Program-made: the position numbers and the translations under genes
Notes under the pieces: generated by a model
What the model saw: only the letters and a program-made list of their open reading frames with translations
What the model was told of the DNA's origin: nothing
Databases searched by the model: none
In this document: positions 23,051 to 32,409 of the stretch, one piece after another
How the letters are laid out: each line of letters starts with the position of its first letter
Numbering within the stretch: position 1 is the first letter of the stretch
NCBI GenBank assembly: GCA_019239415.1
Contig: JAFAZW010000081.1
Span: forward strand, 1-64,000
Length of the DNA stretch: 64,000 bases
DNA from: Alphaproteobacteria bacterium
Lineage (GTDB): Bacteria > Pseudomonadota > Alphaproteobacteria > Sphingomonadales > Sphingomonadaceae
Direction: 5' to 3'

Positions 23051-23820
23051 CGGAAAATCTCCGCCAGCCGGTCCGCCGGTAGCCCTTCCTTCCAGTCGCG
23101 CAGCTCGAAATAGAGCATCGTGTGCGCGGCGGTCGAGAATGCCGTCACGGCCGTGCTGACCGCCGCGCCGACGGCGAGGGTGACGGCGGTGACGGCGAGG
23201 GTGTCGTTGGCGCCGCCGAGCGCGCTCTGCGCCAGGCTCAACCCCGAGCTCACGGCGAGGGTCACCAGGAGGAAGCCGAAGACGCGCCAGCGCGCGCCGC
23301 GGGTGAGCGCCTGGCTTCGCTCCAGCGCATCGGTCGGCCCCAGTCGCTCGAGGACGAGGGCCGGCAGCGCGACGGCCCAGGCGACGAAGAGAAGGACTCC
23401 CGGAACCAGGAGGGCGAGGCTGGCGAAGCCGATGGCAAGAGAGGAGAGGACGATCAGGCCGATCATTGGCAGCAGCGCGCGAATTCCGGCCTCGACGGCC
23501 TCGCCAAGGCCGGCGCGGCGGCCTTCGCGGTGCGCGGCTGCGACCGCAACCAAAGCACCCTGAGCGAGGGTCGACACGGCGAAGGTCAGGATCGCCGCAA
23601 AGCCCAGGACCAGAAGGGACGGGCCGCGGCCGAGCCCGCTGTGGCCGCCACCGACCAAACGGTCATATTCGAAGAAGGTGGCTTCGATCGGCGCCGCGCT
23701 GAGGACGAGGGCGATGCCGAACGCCTCGAGCGGCCGGGCTGCGAGGACCGCGAATGCGCCGGCGAAGGCTCTTCCGATCGAGACCTCCCCTGCCCCGCCT
23801 GCTTGCGTCCGTGTCGCCAT
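23047..23820 (-). CDS. Hypothetical multi-pass membrane protein
   Basis: MATRTQAGGAGEVSIGRAFAGAFAVLAARP... followed by several hydrophobic segments. Confidence 0.75.
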   Translation of the reverse strand: MATRTQAGGAGEVSIGRAFAGAFAVLAARPLEAFGIALVLSAAPIEATFFEYDRLVGGGHSGLGRGPSLLVLGFAAILTFAVSTLAQGALVAVAAAHREGRRAGLGEAVEAGIRALLPMIGLIVLSSLAIGFASLALLVPGVLLFVAWAVALPALVLERLGPTDALERSQALTRGARWRVFGFLLVTLAVSSGLSLAQSALGGANDTLAVTAVTLAVGAAVSTAVTAFSTAAHTMLYFELRDWKEGLPADRLAEIFR

Positions 23821-23944
23821 CGCCCGTCCCCTGCCGGCCATGGTGGCCCGCGGCGCGCGGCCGTGCAACCATTGCCGTTCAGGCTGCGTTCGGGGCGGGA
23901 AGCGCAGGTTGACAGCCCCGATTCGAAAGGTCACCTTGCCCGCG

Positions 23945-24043
23945 ATGAAGACGATGCGCGCCTTTGCCGTCCCCGCCCGTCCGGCCGCCGCCGCGACGGT
24001 CCGCTATTATTACGCCTCGCGATACCGGACGGGATCGAACTAG
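23945..24043 (+). promoter_or_regulatory. Putative tyrosine-rich leader peptide MKTMRAFAVPARPAAAATVRYYYASRYRTGSN
   Basis: 33-codon ORF with TAT TAT TAC at 24005-24013 and TAC at 24023-24025; contains segments complementary to the downstream terminator. Confidence 0.75.
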
Positions 24044-24072
24044 CGCGCGCCTTCACCAGCCCAAGCTTTCCA

Positions 24073-24102
24073 CCCCGTCCGGACCCTCCGGGCGGGGTTT
24101 TT
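24073..24102 (+). terminator. Rho-independent terminator (attenuator) upstream of phhA
   Basis: CCCCGTCCGGA-CCC-TCCGGGCGGGG-TTTTT: 11-bp stem with one G-U pair; ATG of phhA 18 nt downstream. Confidence 0.85.
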
Positions 24103-24119
24103 CATGTCCGGAGACGATC

Positions 24120-24917
24120 ATGTTCAAAGACTTCGCCGACGACCCCGCCGCCCTCGACCGCGGCGACTGGACGATCCCGCAGAACTGGGATCATTTCACC
24201 GCCGAGGACCATCGCGTCTGGGACCTCCTGTTCGCGCGCCAGCAGCAGCGTCTGGCGGGGCGGGCGGTGCGCGCGTTCGAGGAAGGGCTGGACGTGCTGC
24301 GGCTCTCGCACCCGGGCATCCCCGATTTCGACGAGCTCAACGCGCGCCTCTTCCCCCGCACCGGGTGGACCGTGGTGGCGGTGCCGGGCCTGCTCCCCGA
24401 CGAAATCTTCTTCCGGCACCTCAGCCGCCGCCAGTTCCCGGCCGGCAACTTCATCCGCTCGCCTGCCCAGCTCGACTATCTCGAAGAGCCGGACGTGTTC
24501 CACGACGTGTTCGGGCACGTGCCGATGCTGACGAATCCGCGGGTCGCCGACGTGCTGCAGATGCTCGGCGTGCATGGGCTGGAGGCGCTCGAGAGCGGCA
24601 ACCTCCACCGGCTGTCGCGCCTCTACTGGTACACGGTCGAGTTCGGCCTGGCGCGGGAGGACGGGGCCCTCAAGATCTACGGCGCCGGCCTTGCCTCCAG
24701 CTTCGGCGAGGCGGGATTCGCGCTCGACGACCCGAGGGTGGCGCGCCATCGCTTCGACCTGGCGCGCGTGCTGCGCACCCGCTACCGCTCCGACGCCTTC
24801 CAGCGTTGCTATTTCGTCATCGACAGTTTCGACAGCCTGCTCGACGCCCTGGAGGGCGCCGACCTCGACAGCCTTTACGCGGCGATGGACGGCCTGCCGG
24901 AGCTCGACGCCGGCTGA
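24120..24917 (+). CDS. phhA: Phenylalanine 4-monooxygenase (aromatic amino acid hydroxylase)
   Basis: EEPDVFHDVFGHVPMLTNP iron-ligand motif; 265 aa. Confidence 0.96.
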   Translation: MFKDFADDPAALDRGDWTIPQNWDHFTAEDHRVWDLLFARQQQRLAGRAVRAFEEGLDVLRLSHPGIPDFDELNARLFPRTGWTVVAVPGLLPDEIFFRHLSRRQFPAGNFIRSPAQLDYLEEPDVFHDVFGHVPMLTNPRVADVLQMLGVHGLEALESGNLHRLSRLYWYTVEFGLAREDGALKIYGAGLASSFGEAGFALDDPRVARHRFDLARVLRTRYRSDAFQRCYFVIDSFDSLLDALEGADLDSLYAAMDGLPELDAG

Positions 24918-24993
24918 AGGGCCATGGATTCGGAACGCGACCGAAATGGTGCTAGGGCCCCTGCCCTCGCACCATCACCCGGGAGGAATCGAC

Positions 24994-25734
24994 ATGGCGC
25001 GTTCGATCTACCTGCTGTTCGGCGTGCTCGCTTATGTCCTGTTCTTGGCAACCTTCCTCTACCTGGTCGCCTTCGTCGGCGCCCTGCCGCAGCTGCCGCG
25101 CACAGTGGATGCGCCCGCGCTACTCGGCAGCACTTCGGCGGCGGTGGCGGTCGACCTCGCGCTGATCGCCATCTTCGGCCTCCAGCACAGCGTCATGGCC
25201 CGCAAGGGCTTCAAGGCGGCGTGGACGCGGATCGTGCCGAGGCCGATCGAGCGCAGCGCCTATGTCGTCTTCGCGAGCCTCGCGCTCATTCTCCTCTTCC
25301 TGTTCTGGCGGCCGCTGCCGGGTGTCGTGTGGCACGTGCCCGCGGGGCCCGCGGCGATGCTGCTCTGGGCGCTCTTCGGGCTCGGATGGCTGATCGTGCT
25401 GCTGAGCACCTTCCTGCTCAGCCATTTCGAGCTGTTCGGCCTGAAGCAGATCTGGAACCATATGCGCCGCGCGCCGGCCGAGCCGCCGGTGCTGCGCGAG
25501 CCCTTATTCTACCGGCTCGTGCGCCATCCGCTCTACGCGGGCTTCTTCATCGCCTTCTGGGCGACTCCGCGGATGACGACGGGCCATTTGCTGCTTGCCG
25601 GGGGAATGTCGCTCTACATGCTGATCGCGATCGAGTTCGAGGAACGCGACCTCCTCCGCGTGTTCGGCAAGGATTACGAGGCGTATCGCGGCCGCGTCGG
25701 CAAGCTGACGCCGCGGCTGCGCCCGCGCGGCTGA
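24994..25734 (+). CDS. Isoprenylcysteine/methanethiol S-methyltransferase-like integral membrane protein
   Basis: Multi-TM; RLVRHPLYAGFFIAFWATP...IEFEERDLLRVFGKDYEAYRGRVGKLTP. Confidence 0.82.
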   Translation: MARSIYLLFGVLAYVLFLATFLYLVAFVGALPQLPRTVDAPALLGSTSAAVAVDLALIAIFGLQHSVMARKGFKAAWTRIVPRPIERSAYVVFASLALILLFLFWRPLPGVVWHVPAGPAAMLLWALFGLGWLIVLLSTFLLSHFELFGLKQIWNHMRRAPAEPPVLREPLFYRLVRHPLYAGFFIAFWATPRMTTGHLLLAGGMSLYMLIAIEFEERDLLRVFGKDYEAYRGRVGKLTPRLRPRG

Positions 25735-25798
25735 ACGTCCCGACGGGAACCTCGCCCGGCCGCGCGGCTTTAGGGCAGGGACAGGCGGAGGGACGGAC

Positions 25799-26737
25799 AT
25801 GCGCTACCGGCGGCTGGGATCGAGCGACCTTCACGTCTCTGAAATCGCGCTCGGCTCGTGGCTGACCTTCGGCCTGGGCATCGACGCCGAGCAATCGCGC
25901 GCCGTGGTCGACAAAGCCTTCGACCTCGGCATCAACTTCATCGACACCGCCAACGTCTACGGTCGCGGCGCGGCCGAGGAATTCCTGGGCACGGTGCTCG
26001 AGGACCGGCCGCGCGACAGCTACATACTCGCCACCAAGCTCTATTTCCCGATGTCCGCGAGCGACCGCGGCCTCTCGCGCGCCCAGGTCGAAAAGCAGCT
26101 CGACGCCTCGCTCCGCCGCCTCCGCACCGATCATATCGACCTCTATCAATGCCACCGCTACGACGAGGAGACCCCGCTCGAGGAGACGATGGAGGCGCTG
26201 ACCGGCGCCGTCCGCGCCGGCAAGGTCCGCTGGCTCGGCTTCTCGGAATGGCCGGCCGAGAGGATCCGGGCCGCGCTCGCGCTGCCGGACATTGAGAAGT
26301 TCGTCTCGAGCCAGCCGCAATATTCGCTGCTGTGGCGCCTGCCGGAGGCGGAGGTCATCCCGCTTTGCGCCGCGAACGGCATTTCGCAGATCGTCTGGTC
26401 GCCGCTGGCGCAGGGGGTGCTGACCGGCAAATATGCACCCGGCGCGCCGCCGCCACGCGGGAGCCGTGCGACCAGCGAGGAGATGGGCGGGTGGATGGAC
26501 CGGCTGCTCCAGCCGCCCATCCTCGAAGCGGTGCAGCGGTTGAAGCCGCTCGCCGCCGAGGCGGGTCTCAGCCTCGCTCAGTTCGCCCTCGCCTGGGTGC
26601 TGCGCGAACCCAATGTCGCCTCCGCGATCGTCGGCGCCTCGCGTGCCGAGCAGCTCGCAGAAAACGCCGCCGCCTCGGGCGCGGCCGTGGACCCGGCGCT
26701 GTTCGCCGAAGCTGAAAGGATCGTTGCGCAGGCCTGA
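25799..26737 (+). CDS. Aldo/keto reductase
   Basis: MRYRRLGSSDLHVSEIALGSW...GINFIDTANVYGRG...DHIDLYQCHRYDEETPLEETM. Confidence 0.95.
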   Translation: MRYRRLGSSDLHVSEIALGSWLTFGLGIDAEQSRAVVDKAFDLGINFIDTANVYGRGAAEEFLGTVLEDRPRDSYILATKLYFPMSASDRGLSRAQVEKQLDASLRRLRTDHIDLYQCHRYDEETPLEETMEALTGAVRAGKVRWLGFSEWPAERIRAALALPDIEKFVSSQPQYSLLWRLPEAEVIPLCAANGISQIVWSPLAQGVLTGKYAPGAPPPRGSRATSEEMGGWMDRLLQPPILEAVQRLKPLAAEAGLSLAQFALAWVLREPNVASAIVGASRAEQLAENAAASGAAVDPALFAEAERIVAQA

Positions 26738-26847
26738 GGCCTTGTACCACTATCGCCCGCGGGAGGGAGCTTGGTGGGAAGACAAGGCATTGCAGGAGGC
26801 GGCCATGGGCCGGGCCGTCCCACGCGGTCGGACCTGGAGCGCCGACC

Positions 26848-28428
26848 TTGAAGCGCAGAACGCTGCTCGTTTCCGCGTCGGTCATCGCCCTCGTCGCGGG
26901 CGGCGGCGTGCTGCTCCTGGCGCCGCTTGCCGCCGATCCGGCGGGACCGAAGGATTGCGGGACGGTATTGCCGCCGATTCCGGCCCCTCTCGCCCACGCG
27001 CCGCGGGCGTCGACGCCGCAGCCGCCCTGGTCCCAGCGCGGCGGCACGGTGAACGACGCGAGCTGCCTCAGCCGCACGCCGGTTGCCGGGATCGTCGCGG
27101 TGAAAAGCGAGAAGGACGTCGCCGACGCACTCGCTTATGCCCGGGCGCGGGGCCTCACCGTGTCCGCCGCGGGGGTCAAGCACAGCATGGGCGGCCAGGC
27201 CTTCCGGCAGGGCGGCCTCGTCCTCGACATGCGCGGCCTGGACGCGGTGCGGCTCGACCCGGCGCGGCGCACGGTCACCGTCGGTGCCGGCGCCTCCTGG
27301 CACCGCATCCAGGAAGCGCTCCATCCCCATTTCGCGGTCAAGTCGATGCAGTCGACGGACATCTTCACGGTCGGCGGATCGATCTCGGTCAACGCCCACG
27401 GCATGGACCATCGCGCGGGCGCGATCATGGGCTCGATCCGGGCGATCCGGCTGATGCGGGCCGACGGCGGCATCGTAACCGTTTCGAGGAACGAGAATGG
27501 CGACCTCTTCCGGTACGTGGTCGGCGGCTACGGGCTGTTCGGCGTGATCCTCTCGGCCGAGCTCGAAATCGTCCCCAACGACGTCTATCGCTCCGATCGC
27601 GCGCTCGTCGCGACGCGCGACTTTCCGGCGCTGTTCGCGAAGATCGCGGCCGATCCCGCCATCGCCCTCACCTACGCGCACCTCTCGACCGCGCCCGGCA
27701 CCCTGCTCGACGAAGCCCTCGTCTACAGCTACCGGCGCGTTCGTGAGGACCAGGGGCTGGAACGGGCGCCGCTTCGCGAAGTCGGCTCGACGCGGCTGCG
27801 CCGCCTCACCGTCAACCTCTCGAAGCATGGCGACGTCCTCAGGGGCCTCAAATGGTGGACCGAGAAAAGGCTCGAGCACCGCTTCGAGACCTGCACGGTG
27901 AGCCGCGCCCAGGCGATGGGCCAGGGCGAATCCTGCCTCGTCTCGCGCAACGACCCGATGCACGATTCCGTCGCTTACCTGCGCAACGCGCTGCCGCGGG
28001 AGACCGATATCCTCCAGGAATATTTCGTGCCGCGCGGCCGCCTCCTCCCGTTCCTCGCCGGCATGAAGGCCGTGCTGCGGGCGCATCGCGCCAACCTCCT
28101 CAATGCCTCGATCCGCGCCGTCGGCGCCGAGGACAATGCCTTGAGCTACGCACCTCGGGAGGCCTTTTCGGTGGTCCTCTACCTCAACCAGAAGACCGAC
28201 CGCGACGGGAACCGGCGGATGGCGGGGCTGACGGGAGCGCTGATCGACCTCGCGTCCGCGGAGGGCGGGCGCTTCTTCCTCCCCTACCAGCTCCACTACA
28301 CGCCGGCGCAGCTGCGACGCGCCTATCCGGAGATCGGCACCTTCTTCGCGGCCAGGCGGCGCTGGGACCCGGACGGCCTCTTCGGCAACAGCTGGTCCGC
28401 GCGCTATGCGCCGGCCTTCAGCGGCTGA
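26848..28428 (+). CDS. FAD-binding oxidoreductase (PCMH/aldonolactone oxidase-like), 526 aa
   Basis: FAD-binding region ALAYARARGLTVSAAGVKHSMGGQAF...VGAGASWHRIQEAL...TVGGSISVNAHGMD; apparent TTG start. Confidence 0.88.
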   Translation: MKRRTLLVSASVIALVAGGGVLLLAPLAADPAGPKDCGTVLPPIPAPLAHAPRASTPQPPWSQRGGTVNDASCLSRTPVAGIVAVKSEKDVADALAYARARGLTVSAAGVKHSMGGQAFRQGGLVLDMRGLDAVRLDPARRTVTVGAGASWHRIQEALHPHFAVKSMQSTDIFTVGGSISVNAHGMDHRAGAIMGSIRAIRLMRADGGIVTVSRNENGDLFRYVVGGYGLFGVILSAELEIVPNDVYRSDRALVATRDFPALFAKIAADPAIALTYAHLSTAPGTLLDEALVYSYRRVREDQGLERAPLREVGSTRLRRLTVNLSKHGDVLRGLKWWTEKRLEHRFETCTVSRAQAMGQGESCLVSRNDPMHDSVAYLRNALPRETDILQEYFVPRGRLLPFLAGMKAVLRAHRANLLNASIRAVGAEDNALSYAPREAFSVVLYLNQKTDRDGNRRMAGLTGALIDLASAEGGRFFLPYQLHYTPAQLRRAYPEIGTFFAARRRWDPDGLFGNSWSARYAPAFSG

Positions 28429-28717
28429 AGCAGCCGGCGCCGATCCGCCCTTCGAGGACGAGCGGCGCGCCGGCGCGATAGAGGCGCCAGGGGAAATGCG
28501 GATCGTCCGAGCGGGCGAGGACGGCGCCGCGGCGGAACTCGACGACCCGCCCGCCGGCGGCGGCGATCGCCTTCAGCGCCTCGCCGCGCTCGCCAACCAC
28601 CGCCACCTGCCGTCCCGAAGGACCGACGAACGGCATGGCGAGGAGGAGCAACGCCCAGATCGCCAGCGCGAGGACGGCTAGGGCGAGGCCGCGCGCGACC
28701 CTAATAATCGTAGACAT
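28418..28717 (-). CDS. Hypothetical protein with N-terminal TM, 99 aa
   Basis: Short ORF with a hydrophobic N-terminus; overlaps its upstream neighbour. Confidence 0.6.
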   Translation of the reverse strand: MSTIIRVARGLALAVLALAIWALLLLAMPFVGPSGRQVAVVGERGEALKAIAAAGGRVVEFRRGAVLARSDDPHFPWRLYRAGAPLVLEGRIGAGCFSR

Positions 28718-29780
28718 GCTCGATCTCGCCCCCCGCCGCGCGAACGCGGCGCAGGACTGCGCCGAGAGCGGGAACCTTCATCGAGAGGCCGAGGCGGCGC
28801 CAGCCGGGGCGGTCGTCGAGCGGCATGGCGAGGAGTCCGGCGGTCCCGGGCGGTTGCCGCGTGCCGGGCGGCAACAGCACGGTCGCGAAGATGTCGTCAT
28901 TTCCGGCGATCTCGACCGGATCCACCTGTGCGGCGGCGAGCTTGCCGAGGATGTCGGTGAGTTGCGCGTAGCGGGGGACGTCGACGACGGTCAGCGCGTC
29001 GCCGATCCGCGCCACCGGCCGGATACGCGGATCGACGCCCGCCGCGGCGGCGGGGCTGCCCCTCACCACCATCCGCAGCCGCCGCTCGTCGGCCCCCATG
29101 CTGGCGTTGGAAGCCCAGCCGATCAGCTTCGCATAGCCGGCCTTGCCGCCATATTCGAGGCTGAGGGCGAAGCGCCTTTCCCAGTGCCGGCCATGCTCGC
29201 GCGGCTCGGAGGTCCGCCACAGGCCCGAGAAGGCGCGGCCGAAGGGGAATTCGTACCACGGCGTCTCGTGCAGGAATGTGCCGTAACGCTGCTGGACGCG
29301 GGCGGCGTAGAGGTCGTCGGCGCTGTGCCAGCCGCTCGCCCATTCGAAGAGGCGTCCGAACGTGCGCTCGTACACCGCCTTGATACCGAGCTCGACCGTG
29401 TAGCTGATGCCGATCGTGTAGATGGTCAGCTTCGCCTCGCCGGTGCCGGGGGCGCCGGACGTCACCCGGTTCAAGGCGCAATAGCTCGACCAGAAGCGCC
29501 CGATGTGCCGGAAATAGGGAAATGCGCTCGGCGGCCGGTCCCGGAGGAAGCGGCCGAAGCTTTCGGCGGAATAGACGATGTGCCACTCGGGATAGGTGAG
29601 CCACGTCGCCGCCTCGGCCCGACGACCGGGACCGGCGCGAAGCAGCGTAGTGTAAGGCGCATCCGGGCGGAGCTGGGGCAGCGGACCGCGGCAACTGCCC
29701 TCGATGTAGAGGATCGGGACGACGATCAGCGTCGCAAGGACGCCGCCGGCGCCGATCGCGATCTTCCACCTCTTCTTCAC
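28701..29780 (-). CDS. Hypothetical membrane-anchored protein, about 359 aa (GTG start)
   Basis: KKRWKIAIGAGGVLATLIVVPILYIEGSCRG...; 4-nt overlap with the upstream gene. Confidence 0.7.
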   Translation of the reverse strand: MKKRWKIAIGAGGVLATLIVVPILYIEGSCRGPLPQLRPDAPYTTLLRAGPGRRAEAATWLTYPEWHIVYSAESFGRFLRDRPPSAFPYFRHIGRFWSSYCALNRVTSGAPGTGEAKLTIYTIGISYTVELGIKAVYERTFGRLFEWASGWHSADDLYAARVQQRYGTFLHETPWYEFPFGRAFSGLWRTSEPREHGRHWERRFALSLEYGGKAGYAKLIGWASNASMGADERRLRMVVRGSPAAAAGVDPRIRPVARIGDALTVVDVPRYAQLTDILGKLAAAQVDPVEIAGNDDIFATVLLPPGTRQPPGTAGLLAMPLDDRPGWRRLGLSMKVPALGAVLRRVRAAGGEIEHVYDY

Positions 29781-30217
29781 GCCGCGGCGGCGGGCGCCGC
29801 GTCGTCCCCGCCACGGCCGCGGCGCGCGAGGCCGTAGCCGATCCAGATGGCGAGCCCGCCAATGACGAGATGCGGCAGGTTTGCGAAGAAGCGGGTCTGG
29901 AGCGGCAGGTCGAGCGGCCCGTAGAGGAGGATGCCCCCGTCGAGATAGCCGCTGCCGGTGAGGAAGCCGAGCACCCCGTCGGCGAAGTAGAGCGGCCCGA
30001 ACAGGCGGAAGTAGAAGATCGCGGCGCGGCGCGAGAGATAGGCCGCCACCCCGGCCCAGGCGCCGGAGGCGAGGTGAAGGGAATCGTCGTAGAGATCGAG
30101 CTTGAACAGGCCGAAGAGATTGCCCTGCGCGTCGTGGAAGGGCGGCACGTAGCCGACCGCCACCACCAGCAGGAAGCCGAGGCAATAGGCCCAGCCGAGC
30201 GCGCGCACCTTGTCCAT
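29777..30217 (-). CDS. Hypothetical DUF4383-like multi-pass membrane protein
   Basis: 146 aa, four hydrophobic segments. Confidence 0.65.
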   Translation of the reverse strand: MDKVRALGWAYCLGFLLVVAVGYVPPFHDAQGNLFGLFKLDLYDDSLHLASGAWAGVAAYLSRRAAIFYFRLFGPLYFADGVLGFLTGSGYLDGGILLYGPLDLPLQTRFFANLPHLVIGGLAIWIGYGLARRGRGGDDAAPAAAA

Positions 30218-30309
30218 CGAGCCCCTCCCGTCGCGTCCATGCTACGCGACCGTCGCCCCCATCGCCTAGGGGGCATGTGGGCTCGTGGCAGCCGCGCGGA
30301 GCCTGGGTC

Positions 30310-31650
30310 TCAGACGAGCGTCGGCGCGTCCGCCACGCCCGCCGAGCCGAAGACGCGGCGGTAGCGTTCGACCTCGGCCGGCGGACCCATTGCCTTGCGG
30401 TAATTGTCGGAGAGCTTGACCGCCGGGTGGCCGTTGGCGGCGGTGAGCTTGCAGACGAGGGAGATCGGCTTCAGCGAACCCCCGTCGGCCGGGTCGCAGC
30501 CGAGGAAGTCGTTGGTCAGCATCGTCCCCCAGCCGAAGCCGAGGCGCACACGGCCGTGGAAGCGGGCGTGGACGGCGGGGATGTCGTGCGGGCCCGGCGC
30601 CTCGCCCGGAAGTGCGACGTCCATGCCGTCGGAGAAGATGATGAGCTTCCTGGCCGGATCGACGGCGCGGCTTTCCCAGAAGGCGATCAGCTCCTCCCCC
30701 GCCGCCGCCGGGTCCTTGGAATCGGGGCGGGCGCCGGTCCAGTTCGCCACCCACTGCGGCGCGTCCGCGAGGAACTGGCTGGTGCCGAACGTGTCGGGGA
30801 GGAAGACGAGCAGCTCGCCGCGATAGCTGTTCTGCCATTGCTGCAGCACCTTGTACTGCGCATCCCTCAGGCATTGGTCGTCGTCCGGCGCACAGATGGC
30901 GGCGAAGCCCATCGGCAGCTCGTGGGCGTTGGTGCCCTTCGCCTCGAGGCCGTGGGTCATCGCCAGGTAGGCGTTGGACGTGCCGGTGAACCCCTTTCCC
31001 AGCACCTCGGCCGCGGTCAGGAGGCAATGCTCCTGCCACAGGAAGGAGTGGCGGCGGCGGGTGCCGAAATCGGTGAGGTTGAGGCCCTCGAGGCCCGCCA
31101 GCCGCTCGAGCTTGGCGTAGAGCTTCACCTTGGCGCGGGCATAGAGGATGTCGAGCCGCGAGCGGCTCATGCCCTTGAGGATCGCGCGGTAGCGCATCTC
31201 GTTGACGATCGAGAGCAAGGGGATTTCCCAGAACGTCGCCTCGCACCAGCGGCCGTGAGTCTCGAAGCGGATCTGGCCGCTCTCCGGGTCGGCGGAGAGC
31301 TCGTAATCGGGGAGCTTCAGGCGGCGGAGGAAGTCGATGAAATGGGGGGTGAACATCCCCTCCTGCCCGTAGAAGGTCTGGCCCCTCAGCCAGATCAGCT
31401 CGTTGGCCTCGAAGCGGAGGGTGCGGGCATGGTCGAGCTGTTCCCTGAGCTCGCCCATGTCGATGGTCTCGGCGAGACGGATGCCGGTGGTGCGGTTGAG
31501 GAGCGAGAAGGTGGCGAAGTCGTTGAAATGCTTCTCGTGGAGCATCTGCGCCATCAGGATCTTGTAGAAGTCCGTGTCGAGCAGCGTGCGGACGATCGGA
31601 TCGAACGGGAAGCTGTGATCCCAGGCGCGGCGGGCGAAGTCCATCGCCAA
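30310..31650 (-). CDS. pncB: Nicotinate phosphoribosyltransferase
   Basis: DTDFYKILMAQMLHEKHFNDFATFSLLNRT; 446 aa, full-length. Confidence 0.96.
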   Translation of the reverse strand: MAMDFARRAWDHSFPFDPIVRTLLDTDFYKILMAQMLHEKHFNDFATFSLLNRTTGIRLAETIDMGELREQLDHARTLRFEANELIWLRGQTFYGQEGMFTPHFIDFLRRLKLPDYELSADPESGQIRFETHGRWCEATFWEIPLLSIVNEMRYRAILKGMSRSRLDILYARAKVKLYAKLERLAGLEGLNLTDFGTRRRHSFLWQEHCLLTAAEVLGKGFTGTSNAYLAMTHGLEAKGTNAHELPMGFAAICAPDDDQCLRDAQYKVLQQWQNSYRGELLVFLPDTFGTSQFLADAPQWVANWTGARPDSKDPAAAGEELIAFWESRAVDPARKLIIFSDGMDVALPGEAPGPHDIPAVHARFHGRVRLGFGWGTMLTNDFLGCDPADGGSLKPISLVCKLTAANGHPAVKLSDNYRKAMGPPAEVERYRRVFGSAGVADAPTLV

Positions 31651-31706
31651 GCTCTTAGCAAGCGGCCGCGGCTGCGGTAAACGCCAGGCGCCGGAGGAGA
31701 GAGAGC

Positions 31707-32315
31707 ATGCGCTTCGTCGTCGTCGTCGACACCCAGTGGGACTTCATGGATGCCGAGGGCGACCTCGCCGTCGCCGGCGCCGAGGCGCTGATCCCGGCCG
31801 CCGAGGCGTTCCTGCGCGGCCTGAGGCCCGAGGAGACCGCCGGCGTCCTCTTCACCTTCGACACCCATGTGCCCGAGGTCTACGCCGGCTCCGCCGAGGC
31901 CGAGCAGTTCCCGCCCCATTGCGTCAAGGGCAGCGACGGCTGGGCGAACGTCCTCGCTACGGACCTGGTCGACCCCGCCATCCCCGTCCACCGGCTCGAG
32001 AAGGGCGTGTTCGACATGTGGGCCGAGCCGGGCCTTACGGTCGAGGATGCCCGCGGGTCCGGCCCCTCCTACGACCGCGACGCCTTCTTCGCCGCGCTCA
32101 GGCAGCGGGTCGACGCGGTGACGGTGATCGGCGTCGCCGCCGATTACTGCGTCAAATGGGCCGTCGACGGCCTCCTCGCGCGCGGTTTTCGCGTCACCGT
32201 CCCCGCCGACCTGACCCGCGGCATCGCCCGCCAGATCCGCGAGGTCGCCGCGGAGGACTTCGGCGGGCGGGTGGTGGTCGGGGACAGTCACCGATCCGCA
32301 GGCGCCGGCGGTTAG
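31707..32315 (+). CDS. pncA: Nicotinamidase-related (isochorismatase-family) hydrolase
   Basis: FVVVVDTQWDFMDAEGDLAVAGAEALIPAA...VIGVAADYCVKWAVDGLLARGF; divergent from pncB. Confidence 0.85.
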   Translation: MRFVVVVDTQWDFMDAEGDLAVAGAEALIPAAEAFLRGLRPEETAGVLFTFDTHVPEVYAGSAEAEQFPPHCVKGSDGWANVLATDLVDPAIPVHRLEKGVFDMWAEPGLTVEDARGSGPSYDRDAFFAALRQRVDAVTVIGVAADYCVKWAVDGLLARGFRVTVPADLTRGIARQIREVAAEDFGGRVVVGDSHRSAGAGG

Positions 32316-32369
32316 ACGACAACGTCCGTGGATCGGTGACTGTCCCCTCGGGCGGCGGTGACTGTCCCC
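32280..32369. repeat. Palindromic repeat cluster, family GGGGACAGTCACC
   Basis: 18-bp perfect arms GGGGACAGTCACCGATCC (32280-32297) and GGATCGGTGACTGTCCCC (32330-32347), plus a third half-copy CGGTGACTGTCCCC (32356-32369). Confidence 0.9.
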
Positions 32370-32409
32370 CTCCCGGGCCCCCGGACGGTTGACCGTCCCC
32401 GCGGCTCTC

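Noticed and set aside
26578-28296. 572-aa minus-strand ORF over the FAD oxidoreductase
   Set aside because: Shadow ORF; the plus strand has clear FAD-binding motifs and signal-like N-terminus.
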